Below, piece by piece: positions 35,406 to 46,826 of a stretch of DNA of 64,000 nt; the stretch's first letter is position 1, and each line of letters starts with the position of its first letter. The stretch covers positions 765,592-829,591 of the forward strand of contig VXAI01000137.1 in NCBI GenBank assembly GCA_013399305.1, given 5' to 3'. Below the pieces are notes generated by a model that did not search any database, had not been told where the DNA came from, and saw only the letters and a program-made list of their open reading frames with translations. Both the position numbers and the translations under genes were made by a program. This DNA comes from Rostratula benghalensis. Lineage: Eukaryota > Chordata > Aves > Charadriiformes > Rostratulidae.

Positions 35406-38249
35406 CTCAAGTCATGACTTCAAGGCAACCCCCTACAATTGTACCCACCACATGGATATCTCAAAGCAAGGAGTCCCAAAGACAAATTAAATGATCCTCT
35501 ATGGGAACACAGGACCTTTGAAAGTCTCCATGCTTCTACCAGCTCCTGCACTGCCTCTTTGCGCAGCCTGTGAAGGAGGAATCCTGGCAAGGTGGTGGCT
35601 CTTCGGCAAGCTAAGAGATGGATGCTGACATTAGGCATTGCTGAAGTTCAAGCCAAATGCAGATCCAGAGATGTCAGAGTGAAAGCTGTAGTTCTACCAT
35701 CAAATGTTGGACATGTAGCAGAGGGCATAACTGTAGAGTTCAGGCACAAATATGCCACCACTGTGACTGAACATAGTTCTTGAAATGATAAAGACTGTAA
35801 CAGGCACTAAATTGTGTTAATATTTTTGTATGGACATAAGAGCATCCGATATGCTGACCCAGGGGTGACTGGGACATTTGGCACTGACGTAATACTCTGT
35901 CACATGCATGTGGCATGACCAAGGATGTGTCATTCAAGCCCTCAAGCCCCTTGACAGAGAAGGACAGTTATGTGAATTCATGTCTTGCCAGCAAGCAGGG
36001 TTTACACTCTGTTCACAGCTAAGACACATGAATGGGAAGTGCATGAGCAGTTGCCCTGATACACTCCCCCACAGTGATTGATGCAATGTGCTCCCAGAGA
36101 AGTCATTTCTCTGAGAAAGGTCTGGAAGAAACAGGGTTGTGGCACGGGTAAGCAAGGTCAAACGTGAAGCAAAGGAATATCCACCTGCATTTTGTGTTAA
36201 ATCCTTCCCTCCAGTGAAACACCGTCAAACTGCACCCAGCTAGTCCCCTCCACATGGCTTGGGTTCCTCTATATAGGAACAAGAAAGCTGTAACTTAGTG
36301 TCATGTACAGGATGGCTGTAAAGAGGAGAATAATTATACTCTCAAGAAGCATTTCCCTCTCCAGGACAGGCAGCAGAACTCAGACTAGATACCTGGTGGC
36401 AACACAGCTAAAGACCCTCTGAACTTTGGCATCCAGCAAAGTGTTCCACCTCTCATCAGGGAATGAATACCAGCCTCAAGTGTCAGGAAGAAACATGAGT
36501 TTTCAATAGACAGCAGCAGGAATCGTGGAGAGCTCCAAAAGATGTCTTGATCTTGGTAATATCTTCTGTACCTTCAGGAGACACGGGGTTTAATGCCCAC
36601 AGCTGTGCAAGGATTCTGTGAGCAAGGCAGGGTGTCCATCTAGGTCTCTCAAATCCTGGACTCTCTCAAACACATGGCTTTTCTCCTTTCCACTGCATTT
36701 AGCATAGTACTTGGTTTAGGGTAAAGTGGGACACTTGAATACAGTGTCTAAGTGGCTTGAAAAAGCATTTCCAAAGCATAAAAAGAGCTTAATTCAAGTG
36801 TGAAAAGCCCAGAGCTTAGGGGCAGTGAGAAATGAAATTCCAGATGCCCAGACATCTCATGGGATGGAGACATCTCCCAGCAGAATTTCTTCCCTTGCCA
36901 TAAATGGCTCACCTGGGATGTTTCCAAGACCTTGAATTGGTTCCTCACCTGCTCACTGTGGTTTTCTGAAGTATTTACATCCCACTGGAACACACAACCA
37001 GCCCAGAAGGAGGTTAAGGGACTCCTTACTCCCTTAATTATCCCACAACTCTTTACGCCTAGGACACCCAGGTGTTAGGAGAAAATGAGTTAAAATCAAG
37101 TTTAACTATAACTTTTTTGCGATAATATGCCTTTTGCTGATAGAGAATTATTTCCAAAGAGTCAGCAGCACAATGTGCTGCAGTTTTGCCAGTGGGCCAA
37201 ATTGCTTTTATCATTCTTGGCTGAGAAAAAAAAAAAAAAAAAAAAAACAACCAAAAAAACCAGGCTCTCACACAGTGCCTTTTCCATCCTTAGCTGAGCA
37301 TCCATGCAGGATTTTCTGTCCCTGCAGTCATTTCTCAGAGGTCATCTGACCATATTTAACAAGCCCTTAATTAGCTGAAGGCAAATGCAAGGGAGAGCGG
37401 AGTTCAGCCTCTGATATGGCTGAGGGTAATGAGTGGTATTTTAGGAGCAGGAAAAGAACAGGCAAAAAGAACAGAAGTTGCCTTTGCTTCCAACTGGGAT
37501 TACATTCATTGTTTGATAGAGATTGAATGACTTCCAGGAACTGTTCTTCCCTATCTCTTTTGCACAGGACTGCTCCAGAGCAGGGCAGCTGGGCAATGAA
37601 ATAGGCAGTTTGGAGTCCTCTAGAGGTTTTTAGACAGAGCCTAACATGACAAATCTTTGCAAAGAGAGAATGTATTTCAGCTCTTGGCTTGGGTCTCTTA
37701 GAAGCTCTGATGACCCTGAGCTTACCTAGGGTGTCAGTCTGCTCCAAGGAAGAGCCTGTGCTGTGAGCATCCTTCCTTCTGGGCTTTCAGAAGTTGAACA
37801 GTAGAGTCCTGCAGAAGACTGAACCATTTCCAAAGAGGGAATGTGCACAGTGGTCATCTTTCCCACTAGCCACAGTAGCCCCTTCTATGGGTTGACAGTC
37901 AATACTCCAAGAGCCTACCAGACAGCAGAGTGGAATAACAGAATCTGCAACAGCAGTGTCAAAATTTGCAGTTTGTGGGTGGCTCTGCTGCTTTCAAATC
38001 CCCGGGTCAAAAAGTCACACCTATTAGACAATCTCCGCTTTCCATTTTCAAACAAGACCACTTCTCTCTTTGCTGGTTGCGGGACCAATGATGAAAAACA
38101 TGGCCTGCACACAACCTGATGGCTCACAAGCAAACAAATGCAAATTAAAAGGCAAAACTGTTGAGCTATTTTGAAAACTTGTGATCTTGAGCCAGTGTTT
38201 CTAGGGACAGCCTCAGACTGCCAGTCCCCTGGAAACAGCCACTCCAAAC
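35406..38249. other. Intronic sequence without a recognised gene
   Basis: No CR1 copy and no exon recognised. Poly-A at 37226-37247 runs into CAACCAAAAAAACC. Frames up to 126 codons (37367-37747, minus) carry no domain. Confidence 0.55.
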
Positions 38250-38485
38250 CTAGGACTTAACGCTAATTGAAATCTTATGCAAAGACCACGTTTGAGGAAA
38301 TTAAGCCATAATTAAGTAAAGTTATTAGCGATTGCTTTAACTAATTGATATGATAACATAAGCAGCAGACAAGATTTTAATCAGTGGTCATGAAACCATA
38401 AGTAAACTAGCCAGTTGCCACTTCTTCTTCTGCAGCTAATTTGCACACAATAATTCTGTTGCAGGTAGTGACTCAGCGGCAAAGG
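38250..38485. promoter_or_regulatory. Candidate conserved intronic element, homeodomain/octamer-like sites
   Basis: Five TAAT-type cores lie within about 200 bases (CGCTAATTGAAA, CCATAATTAAG, AACTAATTGATAT, GCAGCTAATTTGC, CAATAATTCTG), with TTATGCAAAG, one base off the POU octamer, at 38275-38284. GTTATTAGCGATTGC keeps a CpG. There is no repeat inside. It is 5.3 kb downstream of the plexin exon, within the same intron. Confidence 0.3.
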
Positions 38486-41400
38486 GAAGAATAAATCTCA
38501 GGAGACGAATAGGTCCAAGCCTTCCCCATTTTAATGAGAAACAGACACAGAAAGGCCAAAAAGACCCTGTCAACATGATTTGCAATACTGTTACTTAATT
38601 TTTACCAAATGTGGTTTCTGCCAGGCTTTAGTTGGAGTACATATTTATTTGATATTTCATTGGCAGAGTTTAAAAGAGCAGCCAAAATACCTATCTGCTC
38701 CTGCTACGCATGACCCTACCAGCATCACCTTCAGCATACTGCAGTGGTTTTAGGGAATGATAGCACTGCACAGATGTGATTTATTTGCAGATCATGGGTG
38801 ACTTTCTGCTAGTTTACAGGAAAGAAGCACAACTTTCCACTGGAGCGTGAAGCTGACTCACCTGCATGAAACAAACCTGCCTGCACAGAGGGGACAGCAA
38901 ATCTCCTTCCTTGAGTCAAACATAGGGTTACTCATAAACTGCAGAACAGAGTCATCCCGAGCCATTAGTAAACCAAATATAGGAGGCAGCTCAACGCTTT
39001 GGGAGTTTAATAATATGAACTTGGGGCCTCTTGCTGTTTGCCTTCTGGTTTTTGAGCCTTTAAGTTCGTTTTCTCTAGCTCTTTCCTTTGATCCCGCTAT
39101 ATCAAAGGGAAGAGCTGAGATTCTCACGTCTTGGAGTTGCTTCCAGGTGCTGCATCAGCTTTGCAAAACACACCTAGCACTAGGAGAGACCCAGGAGCCC
39201 AATGTGATGAAACAAAGTTATTTAGGAATGGAAGTGACTTTCCAAATACCAGTCCAAAGCCACAATAGGAAAAGGAGCATCCTGTGCCTCCTGGCCCGTA
39301 GAGCTGGGCTGTGTGCGCACATCAACGCTTGAAGCATCAAAGAAGTGAGGAGTGGTGGTCAGCCAGCAGCATGAGGACAACTGGAAGAGGAGAGAGCAAA
39401 GGAACGGGGATGGCAGGAATGGGGGAGAAGTGAGTGTAAGCCTGCAAATGAGAGGACAAGGCCCTAAAGAGGGACAGGATCAGGGATAGCGAGGAAAGAG
39501 TGAAAGAAGAACCTTAATCCCTGCAGAGATCACCAGGGAGCCTGTAGGTTCAGGCTTCCCAACTGGAAGGAGAAAGAGATTCAAAGAGAGGGTTAGAGGA
39601 GAAGAGGCACCTGAAGAGGCATGTGGGTGTGTGATGAGGATCAGAGCTCCTTCCCCTGCTCCTCCAGCAACATTTCCCCATCTGCTCCTCATCCCCTTGG
39701 ATCAGGGTGTGAGGCAGAGGGTTCCCCGGTGTCTGTGCACCAGAAACAAAAAAAGAAGAAAAAGAAACAGCCTAAACCTCCAGTGTACCAATACCCCCGT
39801 GGCTCCCGGGGAACATTTTAATACAGGGACAAGTGCCAGTCAGACAGGTAAGTGAGGAAATGACACCCTCAGCCCTCTCCCTTCAGTGGGAAACAGCATT
39901 TGGCTTGTACCTCACTCAGAGCCTTTGTGAAGGCTTGCAATTAATTGCAGAGCTCCTGATAAATCACGACAGATCCCATGGATGCACCAACCCTTCCCCA
40001 CTCTGTTGACAGGGACCTGAAACACACATTTGCACTCACCACATACGTACGACTGCACCTCCATGAAAAAGACCTTTGTATCTCTGGGTTTCAGTGACAA
40101 ATCTTCCCGTCTCCCTCATTCAATCAACCTCCCTATAAAATATGTATTTATACATAATGGAACCCCTCTGACGGCAAAAAGCTGTTGCATCCTGCTCCCC
40201 AGAGCACAGCACATCTCCCAGTGCCCACCAGTGCTGCTTGTCACCTCTCGATGTTCAGAGGAGCTGCAAGGGAGGACCTGTTTCAGCTGCAGGCCACAGG
40301 GCTGAGCTGGATTCTCCATTCCCCTTGGAAACCATGGAGTGCGGCTCCAGATGAAAATTCCCATGTGGAACCCAAGGAGCCCTCAGTGAACTACGGAAAC
40401 TGCTCCCATGCAGATGTTGACCCTTGAAAGGCCAGGGAATTTTTTTATTTTTATTTTTTTGGCATGAGAAAGCCTCCTCGAGTAACCAGATTTATAGCAA
40501 CAGCTCTTTGAAGGTGTTTCAAGTTAAAGGGTGCCTTGCTGGGCTGAGTCCAGACACCCCATTGCAGAATAGTTTGAGGCATGGCAAGAGCAATACTCTC
40601 TAGGACTGCCAAAGCCATGATAGGATCAGGTCAAACTGGAAAAATTTGCTTTATCATCAGGCCATTCATTCCTGTTGAGGATTGGTGAGTGACGGAGCCA
40701 AAGCCTGGCAAAACTGCTTTTAAAAAAGCAGCTGCACACCCAACAGAACTGCTTTTATCTCTGGGGCACAGCCAGGGTTGAGCCCAGTAAATGGAGTGGG
40801 GAGAAACCTCCTCCTTTCCCAGGGATAGGAGAAGCCCGGGTGCCTGCCTGCCTTTGAAAAGGTCAGGATGAGCCATCACCCTCCTGTCCCTCTTCTTCCC
40901 AGACCTCACAATACCAGAGGATTTCTAAGGGCAGTGAACACCTCTGATAAGACAGATCTTCATCCACGGATGAAAAGAACTGTACGACATGGCTTGCGCT
41001 GTGGATAAATATATGCTCCCCAAGACCAGCCTGCCCTGCTCCACGCTGTTCACAGCCCTGCCCCCAGCAAAGGCAAACCCCTGAGCCTTCTCTCAGCCAC
41101 TGAGGCCTTACAAATGTTAATTCACTCGAGCACTTGGAGTGTGTTATATCATGAACACTCAGATAGTGACTGTAGTGCCGTGACAGCAGCGCTGTCAATT
41201 GCATTGCTTGCTACGCCGTAGATAAAATCAGAAAATGGGCAAAGGCTTCTGTAGTGTTGAGTGTTTCACAAAATTGGATCAGATTTTAAATAATAATAGC
41301 CCATGACCTTTTCACCAACATCTCTCATACACAGACCCTTCGGCTTCAAAGATGGGTGGGAAGAGATGACTGAATAAATCACAGGGACTCAGGGCTCCTG

Positions 41401-41896
41401 AGTTCTTTACAGGGCTCTATCAACAACTTGTGGTCCTAAAAAACACCTCCTTAAGGTTCTGCTTCAGAACAGCCAACTACAAAATGAGTCTGCTCACACT
41501 GTAATGACCAGGGTGGTGCAAGTAGTCAACATACCAGCAAGAATATGTTCTTGGAGATTTCTGGAGGAAAATCAAGTTACTGCTCTTGTTCCAAATCCCA
41601 CTTTTTCTAGGAAGTGAGAGAATAAACAGTGGTGTTCTGTTGCACTCTCCTAGAGAGAATCAAGACTGCTCCTTGGTATGTTATGAGACCAACCAGCCCA
41701 AAGGAGCCAAATGTATTATCTCTGTAAATCTGAAGAGATGGTCGAAGGCAGTGATGGTATCTGAGGTGACCTTTTGACAAATAGGCCTACACAAAAAGCA
41801 CACTCAGGGCAAATCTGAAATCATTAGGTTGATTGTTTGCATACCATCACGCTTAAGGGTTTTGACCATGCAGCAGGGAACCCCATTCTGCTCAAA
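38486..41896. other. Intronic sequence without a recognised gene
   Basis: A 161-codon plus frame at 38847-39332 is among the longer ones in the window but has no recognisable domain, and an 89-codon frame opposes it. Purine-rich GGAGA/GAGGA words fill 39360-39620. No exon called. Confidence 0.5.
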
Positions 41897-41934
41897 CAAA
41901 AAAAAAAAAAAAAAACAAAAACAAAAAAAAAAAA
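41897..41934 (+). repeat. A-rich low-complexity tract
   Basis: About 38 bases of A broken only by three C, the remains of a poly-A run or (A)nC repeat. Confidence 0.88.
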
Positions 41935-43744
41935 GGACCTGCAGAATAAAAGGGTGAGAAAGAGGAACTGAGTCTTGACCAAATTCTTACAGCAGCTCAC
42001 AGGCAACACCTGCCTCCAGCTTCCCAATTCGTCCCAGCAGGTGACTGGGACCATTTTCACTTCAGCACTGGAGGTGAGATCCTATCCTTGCCCAGCATGG
42101 AACAGATAAGAAAGCAATCCATCATCACATCCTTTCTCCAGAGTTATCATCTTCTCACAGCCTCTTTAATAAAGGCAAAAGTACAGAGGTGCCCCTCACT
42201 TTCCCCTCTAACTTTGAAGTATAGATAGCTTAGGGAGAAGGCTGGAGACATTGCAGAGACACAAAATATTTAAAATAAAATGATTGAAGAAGAAAAATTG
42301 ATGGTCATAAATTAGAAACTGTAACACCTTGATTTTGCATGGGGAGAAGGGTAATCAGCCTGCCACTCCTGGACCACAGCAACCCTGCTATATACCTCCC
42401 TCCAAAATCTGCATGTATCTCTGGCTATTGAACGAGGAGAAAACTCCTCTTAACTTAGGTAAAAAAGTAATAATTCCAGTGTTAGTCACAGCCTTGGAAA
42501 GCAGCCACCTGAAGGGGTTATGAGGAAAGTATATAAAATCATGGCAAGTGAAGAGGAAACTTGCTTTTTGTTCTTCACTGTTGCATTTTTTAAGGCAGGA
42601 ATTAGCGGGTGGTAAAACTGCCACGAGGATGGGGGAGAAGAGGGGATACTGTGACCCATCTCCATCCTGGAAACTTCTGACTGTTGACCACTGTAGAGCA
42701 ATGCTGTCAGAGCATTGGAGCACACCACACAACATCTAAGGGGAACTTTGGTGTTAAAGAACTGGTTGATACTGGGAGGACAGCACATTGCTCTGGAAGA
42801 GCTATGGGAATGTGTTCTCCCAAGGATTACATCCCCCAGGCAACTCAGTAAGGCAATATAAAGTATATCAAATGGATGTTTTATGTTTGGTGCCACTTAC
42901 ATGATCCAAGGTCAGGCAGCTAATACTTGCTCAAAGAACCACTGAACCCTGCTGCATGGATGAACACGTTACACTTGGACTGGTGGCCTCTGGTTGAAAT
43001 GAAGCTGCACCATGGGGTACCTGCCATCACCCTGCCAAAATCCCTCATTGCTCCCTTCAGTTTGGGGATTTAAAACTCCTCACAAGCACTCGTGAATCAA
43101 CAGGTTACAATATCTCAAATCCCTGCATGTCCACAAGACTAGCTTAAATTTTACCATTAATTTCTTCGTGAAAAACAATTTCCTCCTCCCACCCCAAGCA
43201 GCAAACTTCCGAAGGCCAAGCACTCTGCTGAAATCAGAGTTGAACACCCAGATTGGTCCTTCCTTGGAATCTGGCTGTTGGCATTTTCATTAATAACACT
43301 CATAAAACAAGAGGAACGTTACGCTAAACTTAGCCTGAGGCCTGACAGGCAGCATCCTACACTCTTCATCGCTGTGTCTCAAAGAGGCTCCACCTTCTCC
43401 AAATACTCCAGTTGGAGCCAAATGATTCTGTGTTACACTTCTCCCTGTCTGTGACAGATGTAGCTACAGTTTGGGTAGGGGTGGAGAGCAATGTGGTACC
43501 CAGCAGATGCAGTAGCAACCCCTTGTTGTGTAGCCAGTAGGACACGTAGTGCATAAAGCAATGCCAGGGGTGGTTTCTGACCCCTTATCACTCTGGCCCC
43601 TCAAAAGTTGCATCAATGCACAGCTTCTAAGCATGAAAAATTATGAGGTCAACAGTGGAGCACATCTTTGTAGTAACTGCATTCACTGCCAGAACTTCAT
43701 GTGGAATCCTGATGTCCATGGCATCATCCAAGCACCATGAAATT
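41935..43744. other. Intron immediately downstream of the plexin exon
   Basis: No second plexin exon, in particular no minus-strand cysteine-rich PSI segment, was recognised here. Frames up to 136 codons on the minus strand (42486-42896) have no domain. Confidence 0.55.
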
Positions 43745-43750
43745 TCTTAC
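43745..43750 (-). other. Splice donor of the plexin exon
   Basis: On the minus strand the exon ends in GAGAAGCAG and is followed by GTAAGA, a strong match to the vertebrate 5' splice site consensus. The exon ends on a complete codon, so the intron is phase 0. Confidence 0.85.
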
Positions 43751-43882
43751 CTGCTTCTCAGACATGATGTAGAGATGTTCATGATCCATCGAGAAGGCCA
43801 TATCTCGTAATACGGGGCCGGTATCTACCACCTGCACAATCTCATACTCCAGTGTGTTCTTGGTGGTCCCATCCACACGGAT
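43751..43882 (-). CDS. PLXNA4: Plexin-A family exon, probably PLXNA4 (end of sema domain)
   Basis: Read on the minus strand, this block gives 44 codons without a stop, starting IRVDGTTKNTLEYE and ending LYIMSEKQ, with LRDMAFS in the middle. Class A plexins have this segment at the last strands of the sema beta-propeller, just before the cysteine-rich PSI domain. Plexins are single-pass membrane receptors for semaphorins that signal through a cytoplasmic GAP domain, mainly in axon guidance. An acceptor CAG preceded by a pyrimidine-rich tract lies at 43883 and above, and a GTAAG donor lies at 43750 and below. The exon is 132 bases and phase 0 on both sides. IRVDG, QVVD, GPVLRDMAFS and LYIMSE match plexin-A4 better than the A1 or A2 sequences I recall; that is memory, not an alignment. 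The family call is near certain and the paralogue likely. Neighbouring exons lie outside the window or were not recognised. Confidence 0.88.
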
Positions 43883-43922
43883 CTGCAGAACAGAAAACAA
43901 AACCAGGGAGAGGACATGAGTG
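43883..43922 (-). other. Splice acceptor region of the plexin exon
   Basis: On the minus strand the 40 bases before the exon run CTCATG, then CTCTCCCTGG, then TTTTGTTTTCTGTTCTGCAG. This is a good polypyrimidine tract and a consensus 3' splice site. The CTCAT at about 43916-43920 could be the branch point, which is inference only. Confidence 0.8.
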
Positions 43923-45073
43923 GTTTTCCTCTATCCATACAGGCTGTAGAATAATCATTGGAGAAATGCATTGGGGCATTTTGGACAACAGCCACCAGCA
44001 TGGTAAAATAAGGACAAAGGTTCTGTGGCCCCATCTGTAGAACAGTACAGACCCTGCTCGCTTTTATCTAGCACTATCAGTGCGTTCCTGTCATTGCTTG
44101 GACAAATCTCCCAAGCTGAAAATGATGGCAGAAAGGGTAGAATTTGTGGTGATGATGAGCAAAAGATTAATAAAAAACCACCACACAAGACTCTGCAGGA
44201 CTGACTCACTCAAATGTTGGTCGGACATTATTATTGTTCTTATTGCTAATATTCCACAGGGCAATATATTATTGCAGAGAGTAGAAAACAACACAGACTA
44301 TTTCTCTTGTTGATTACACGTATCAGATATTGAAATCAGTCCTGCGCAAATATGGCACCTTATGATTCCAACCCCTTCTCATAACAGGGTGTCAATTTAG
44401 GAACATCAATAACTGGAATTATGAGAAGGAACCAAAAGTACAGTCCCAGCCTATGCCTGAGGGTGACCCAGCCATACAGAAGAAACTGTACAAAACACCA
44501 CAGTTTTCTTTACTTGTCTAAAACCAGTTTCTACAAATTGGGCTGAAAAACAGATGGAGAAGGTTTCTAATCCCTTTCAATAGTATAATCTAAAATTCAG
44601 AATAATCTAGTTATCCGTAGGAGTGTTGGGCCCCTCTGGACTTTGTGAGGCTCTGGACTTCAGCAAACACCATGCTATATTTCCAGTGGGTAGCCTTTCC
44701 CTTTCTGAAAATCACCCATCCTGCAGCAACACAAACATTATAGTAGCCTTCCTTGGAGGAAAAAAATCCAAAAGTTGTAGCAGGTTGGCTTTGGGCTCCA
44801 CATCATGATTTCCATACCTTCCTGACCAAAGGTTTCCAGTCTCTGGTTTGCAGTTGGTGAAGTTTGATAGCTGAGCAAAAAACACCCTTCCCACCCAAAG
44901 CTAAAAACAAGCTGTGGAGAACTTATGGTATCAAGACCCATTCCTACTGTTCCCTGGCACAGCCTATGAGCTTATTCCTTCTGGATCAACCTTTCAGCCA
45001 AGAAACTGAGCCTGAATCATCTTCTATATTAGAAAGGCAAAGAGAAAGGGAGAGAGAATGAAAAAGGGTCTGG
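43923..45073. other. Intron immediately upstream of the plexin exon
   Basis: No exon seen. Frames of up to 102 codons overlap on both strands. A GAGAAAGGGAGAGAGAATG purine run borders the CR1 at 45074. Confidence 0.55.
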
Positions 45074-45309
45074 GAATCATAGTATCATAGAATGGTCCAG
45101 GCTGGAAGGGACCTCTAGGGTCATCTAGTCTGATCTCCCCACAGTCAGCAGGGACACCCCCAACTACACCAGGTTGCCCAGGGCCTCGTCAAACGTCACC
45201 TTGAATATCTCCAGGGAAGGGGCCTCAACCACCTCCCTGGGCAACCTGTTCCAGTGTTCCATCACCCTCAGAGGAAAGAACCTATTCCTAATATCCAGTC
45301 TAAAGCCTG
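45074..45309 (-). mobile_element. CR1 LINE 3' fragment, 'GTCATCTAGTC' subfamily
   Basis: GAATCATAGTATCATAGAAT, GGTCCAGGCTGGAAGGGACC, AACTACACCAGGTTGCCCAG and AGGAAAGAACCTATTCC identify it. It is close to the copy at 50811. It stops abruptly near 45309, about 95 bases before the next, oppositely oriented CR1 piece. Confidence 0.93.
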
Positions 45310-45344
45310 GGAAGATTGTATGAGCAAAGGGCAGCAATGATATT

Positions 45345-45395
45345 TGACAATATATGATATATGAGCATATATATATATGATATTTGAACATACGA
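45345..45395. repeat. AT-rich microsatellite
   Basis: ATATATGATATATGAGC, then ATATATATATATG, then ATATTTGAACATACG: decayed TA repeats lying exactly between two CR1 pieces in opposite orientation. Confidence 0.75.
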
Positions 45396-45404
45396 AATAT
45401 GTTT

Positions 45405-45769
45405 CAATAAGAAAAGACAATAAGAAAAACTTCTATAGATATGTCAGGGATAAAGGCAAGACTAGGAAACTTATGGGCCCTCTCTGGAAGGAAACAGGAG
45501 ACCTGGCCCCTCAGGGTATGGACAAAACTGAGCTACCGAAGTACTTTTTTGCCTCAGTCTTCACCGGCAAGGGCTCTAACCACATTGCCCAAGTCACAGA
45601 AGGCAAAAACAAGGTCTTTGAGAATGAAGAACTGCCCACAGCAGGAGAAGATCAGGTTCGAGACTACCTAAGGAACCTGAAGGTGCATAAGTCCAAGGGA
45701 CCTGATGAAATCCATCCACAGGTCCTGAGGGAGCTGGTGGATGATGTTGCTAAGCCGCTTGCAATCCAT
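45405..45769 (+). mobile_element. Internal CR1 ORF2 fragment (start of reverse transcriptase region)
   Basis: About 118 codons are open and read KDNKKNFYRYV, FFASVFTGKGS, EDQVRDYLRNLKVHKSKGPD and HPQVLRELVDDVAKPLAI. This is the linker and start of the reverse transcriptase domain of CR1-type non-LTR ORF2, between the endonuclease and the first RT motifs. A full ORF2 is near 1,000 residues, so this is roughly a tenth of it. Neither a 5' end nor the usual 3' end is attached. The open frame runs on to 45826 through unrelated sequence. It is not functional. Confidence 0.92.
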
Positions 45770-46756
45770 CAGCCTCCAAAGAAGTGGGCACAAGTGCCGG
45801 CATTGGCTCTTGGGCTGATCAACTGACAGCAGAGGATTTGCAGTTGGTTTCTCATCTTAATGGATCTGGTGATGACCACAGCACACTCAGCAGCACAGAG
45901 GTCCAGGCCCAAAGCCAACATGCAATGTGTAGCATCCATGCCTCCTGCTGCCTCTGACCTCCTCAGAGGAAAGGGCTCACTCATGGCCACGGTCCCTAAG
46001 GGGTGAATTCAGCTCCTCAGAGTCTCTCTTCTTGAAAGTGGATGCTGATATGATTCACTCACGAGGTCAAGGGCAAAGAGGACAATGGGCTGTAGATGAA
46101 TCATTCCCCTTAGGACACTCAGGAGAAAGGAAGGAGACAGAAAGGGCTCCAGGTTGAGAAACAGAGGAGTTGGGGCTCTGCCCAGGGCAGCTCAAATGTT
46201 CCCATGGCAGTAGCCTTTCCTATTTCCCACCTCAACATCCCTGCACCAAGTTCTCACTCTCAGGGTACTGTTGTTAAGCTTCACCTCTGTTTCAGCTCTG
46301 CCTCTCCCCCTCCAGTCCCTTGTGGCTGCTTGTCCTCGTCAGGGGGCTGCAGGAGATCCTCGTCCTCTCTGCTGATCACTCTGCTAAACAAACCTTACAT
46401 CTTTGCTGCTTTGACCTTGATTTTTTCAGCATCGTCAGGGTCAGATCTGTAGGCCACTAGATATGTAAGCAGCCAATTATCACCCCAGGGCTCAGTCACT
46501 GTCCTCAGCCTTTGCCAGGCCCCATTAGAGGAGAGGGAGCTGAGAGATGGAAGAGGAAGGCTGGAGAAATGGTCGGCTGGAGTTAACAAACCGCGCAGAC
46601 AGGAGCCACAGCCCCCAGGGGTCTCCCCTCCGCGTTTGGTGCAGGTAAAAGATTGCATAGGTTTCACGCCAGGAAAACAGAGATACTCGGAAGCGATTTA
46701 ACAGCTATTGCTAGCCTAATTGCCTGCAAAATCATTATTTTGCAGAAGGGGAGGGA
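45770..46756. other. Intronic sequence up to the assembly gap
   Basis: Sequence past 45770 no longer matches CR1. Frames of 73-90 codons overlap on both strands. From 46550 it is purine-rich, leading into the GGGA repeat at the gap. Confidence 0.5.
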
Positions 46757-46826
46757 NNNNNNNNNNNNNNNNNNNNNNNNNNNNNNNNNNNNNNNNNNNN
46801 NNNNNNNNNNNNNNNNNNNNNNNNNN
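46757..46826. other. Assembly gap of 70 N
   Basis: Seventy undetermined bases. Both flanks are purine-rich GGGA-type sequence (GGGGAGGGA to the left, GAGGGAGGGAGG to the right), so the gap probably hides a longer (GGGA)n or G-rich repeat that is difficult to sequence. Open frames drawn across it have no meaning. Confidence 0.98.

Noticed and set aside
38847..39332. 161-codon plus-strand frame
   Set aside because: No known motif, no clear exon boundaries and an opposed frame of 89 codons; not called without expression data.
45377..45826. 149-codon frame read as a possible gene
   Set aside because: Its middle is CR1 ORF2; the head is AT microsatellite and the tail unrelated sequence, so it is a transposon remnant.
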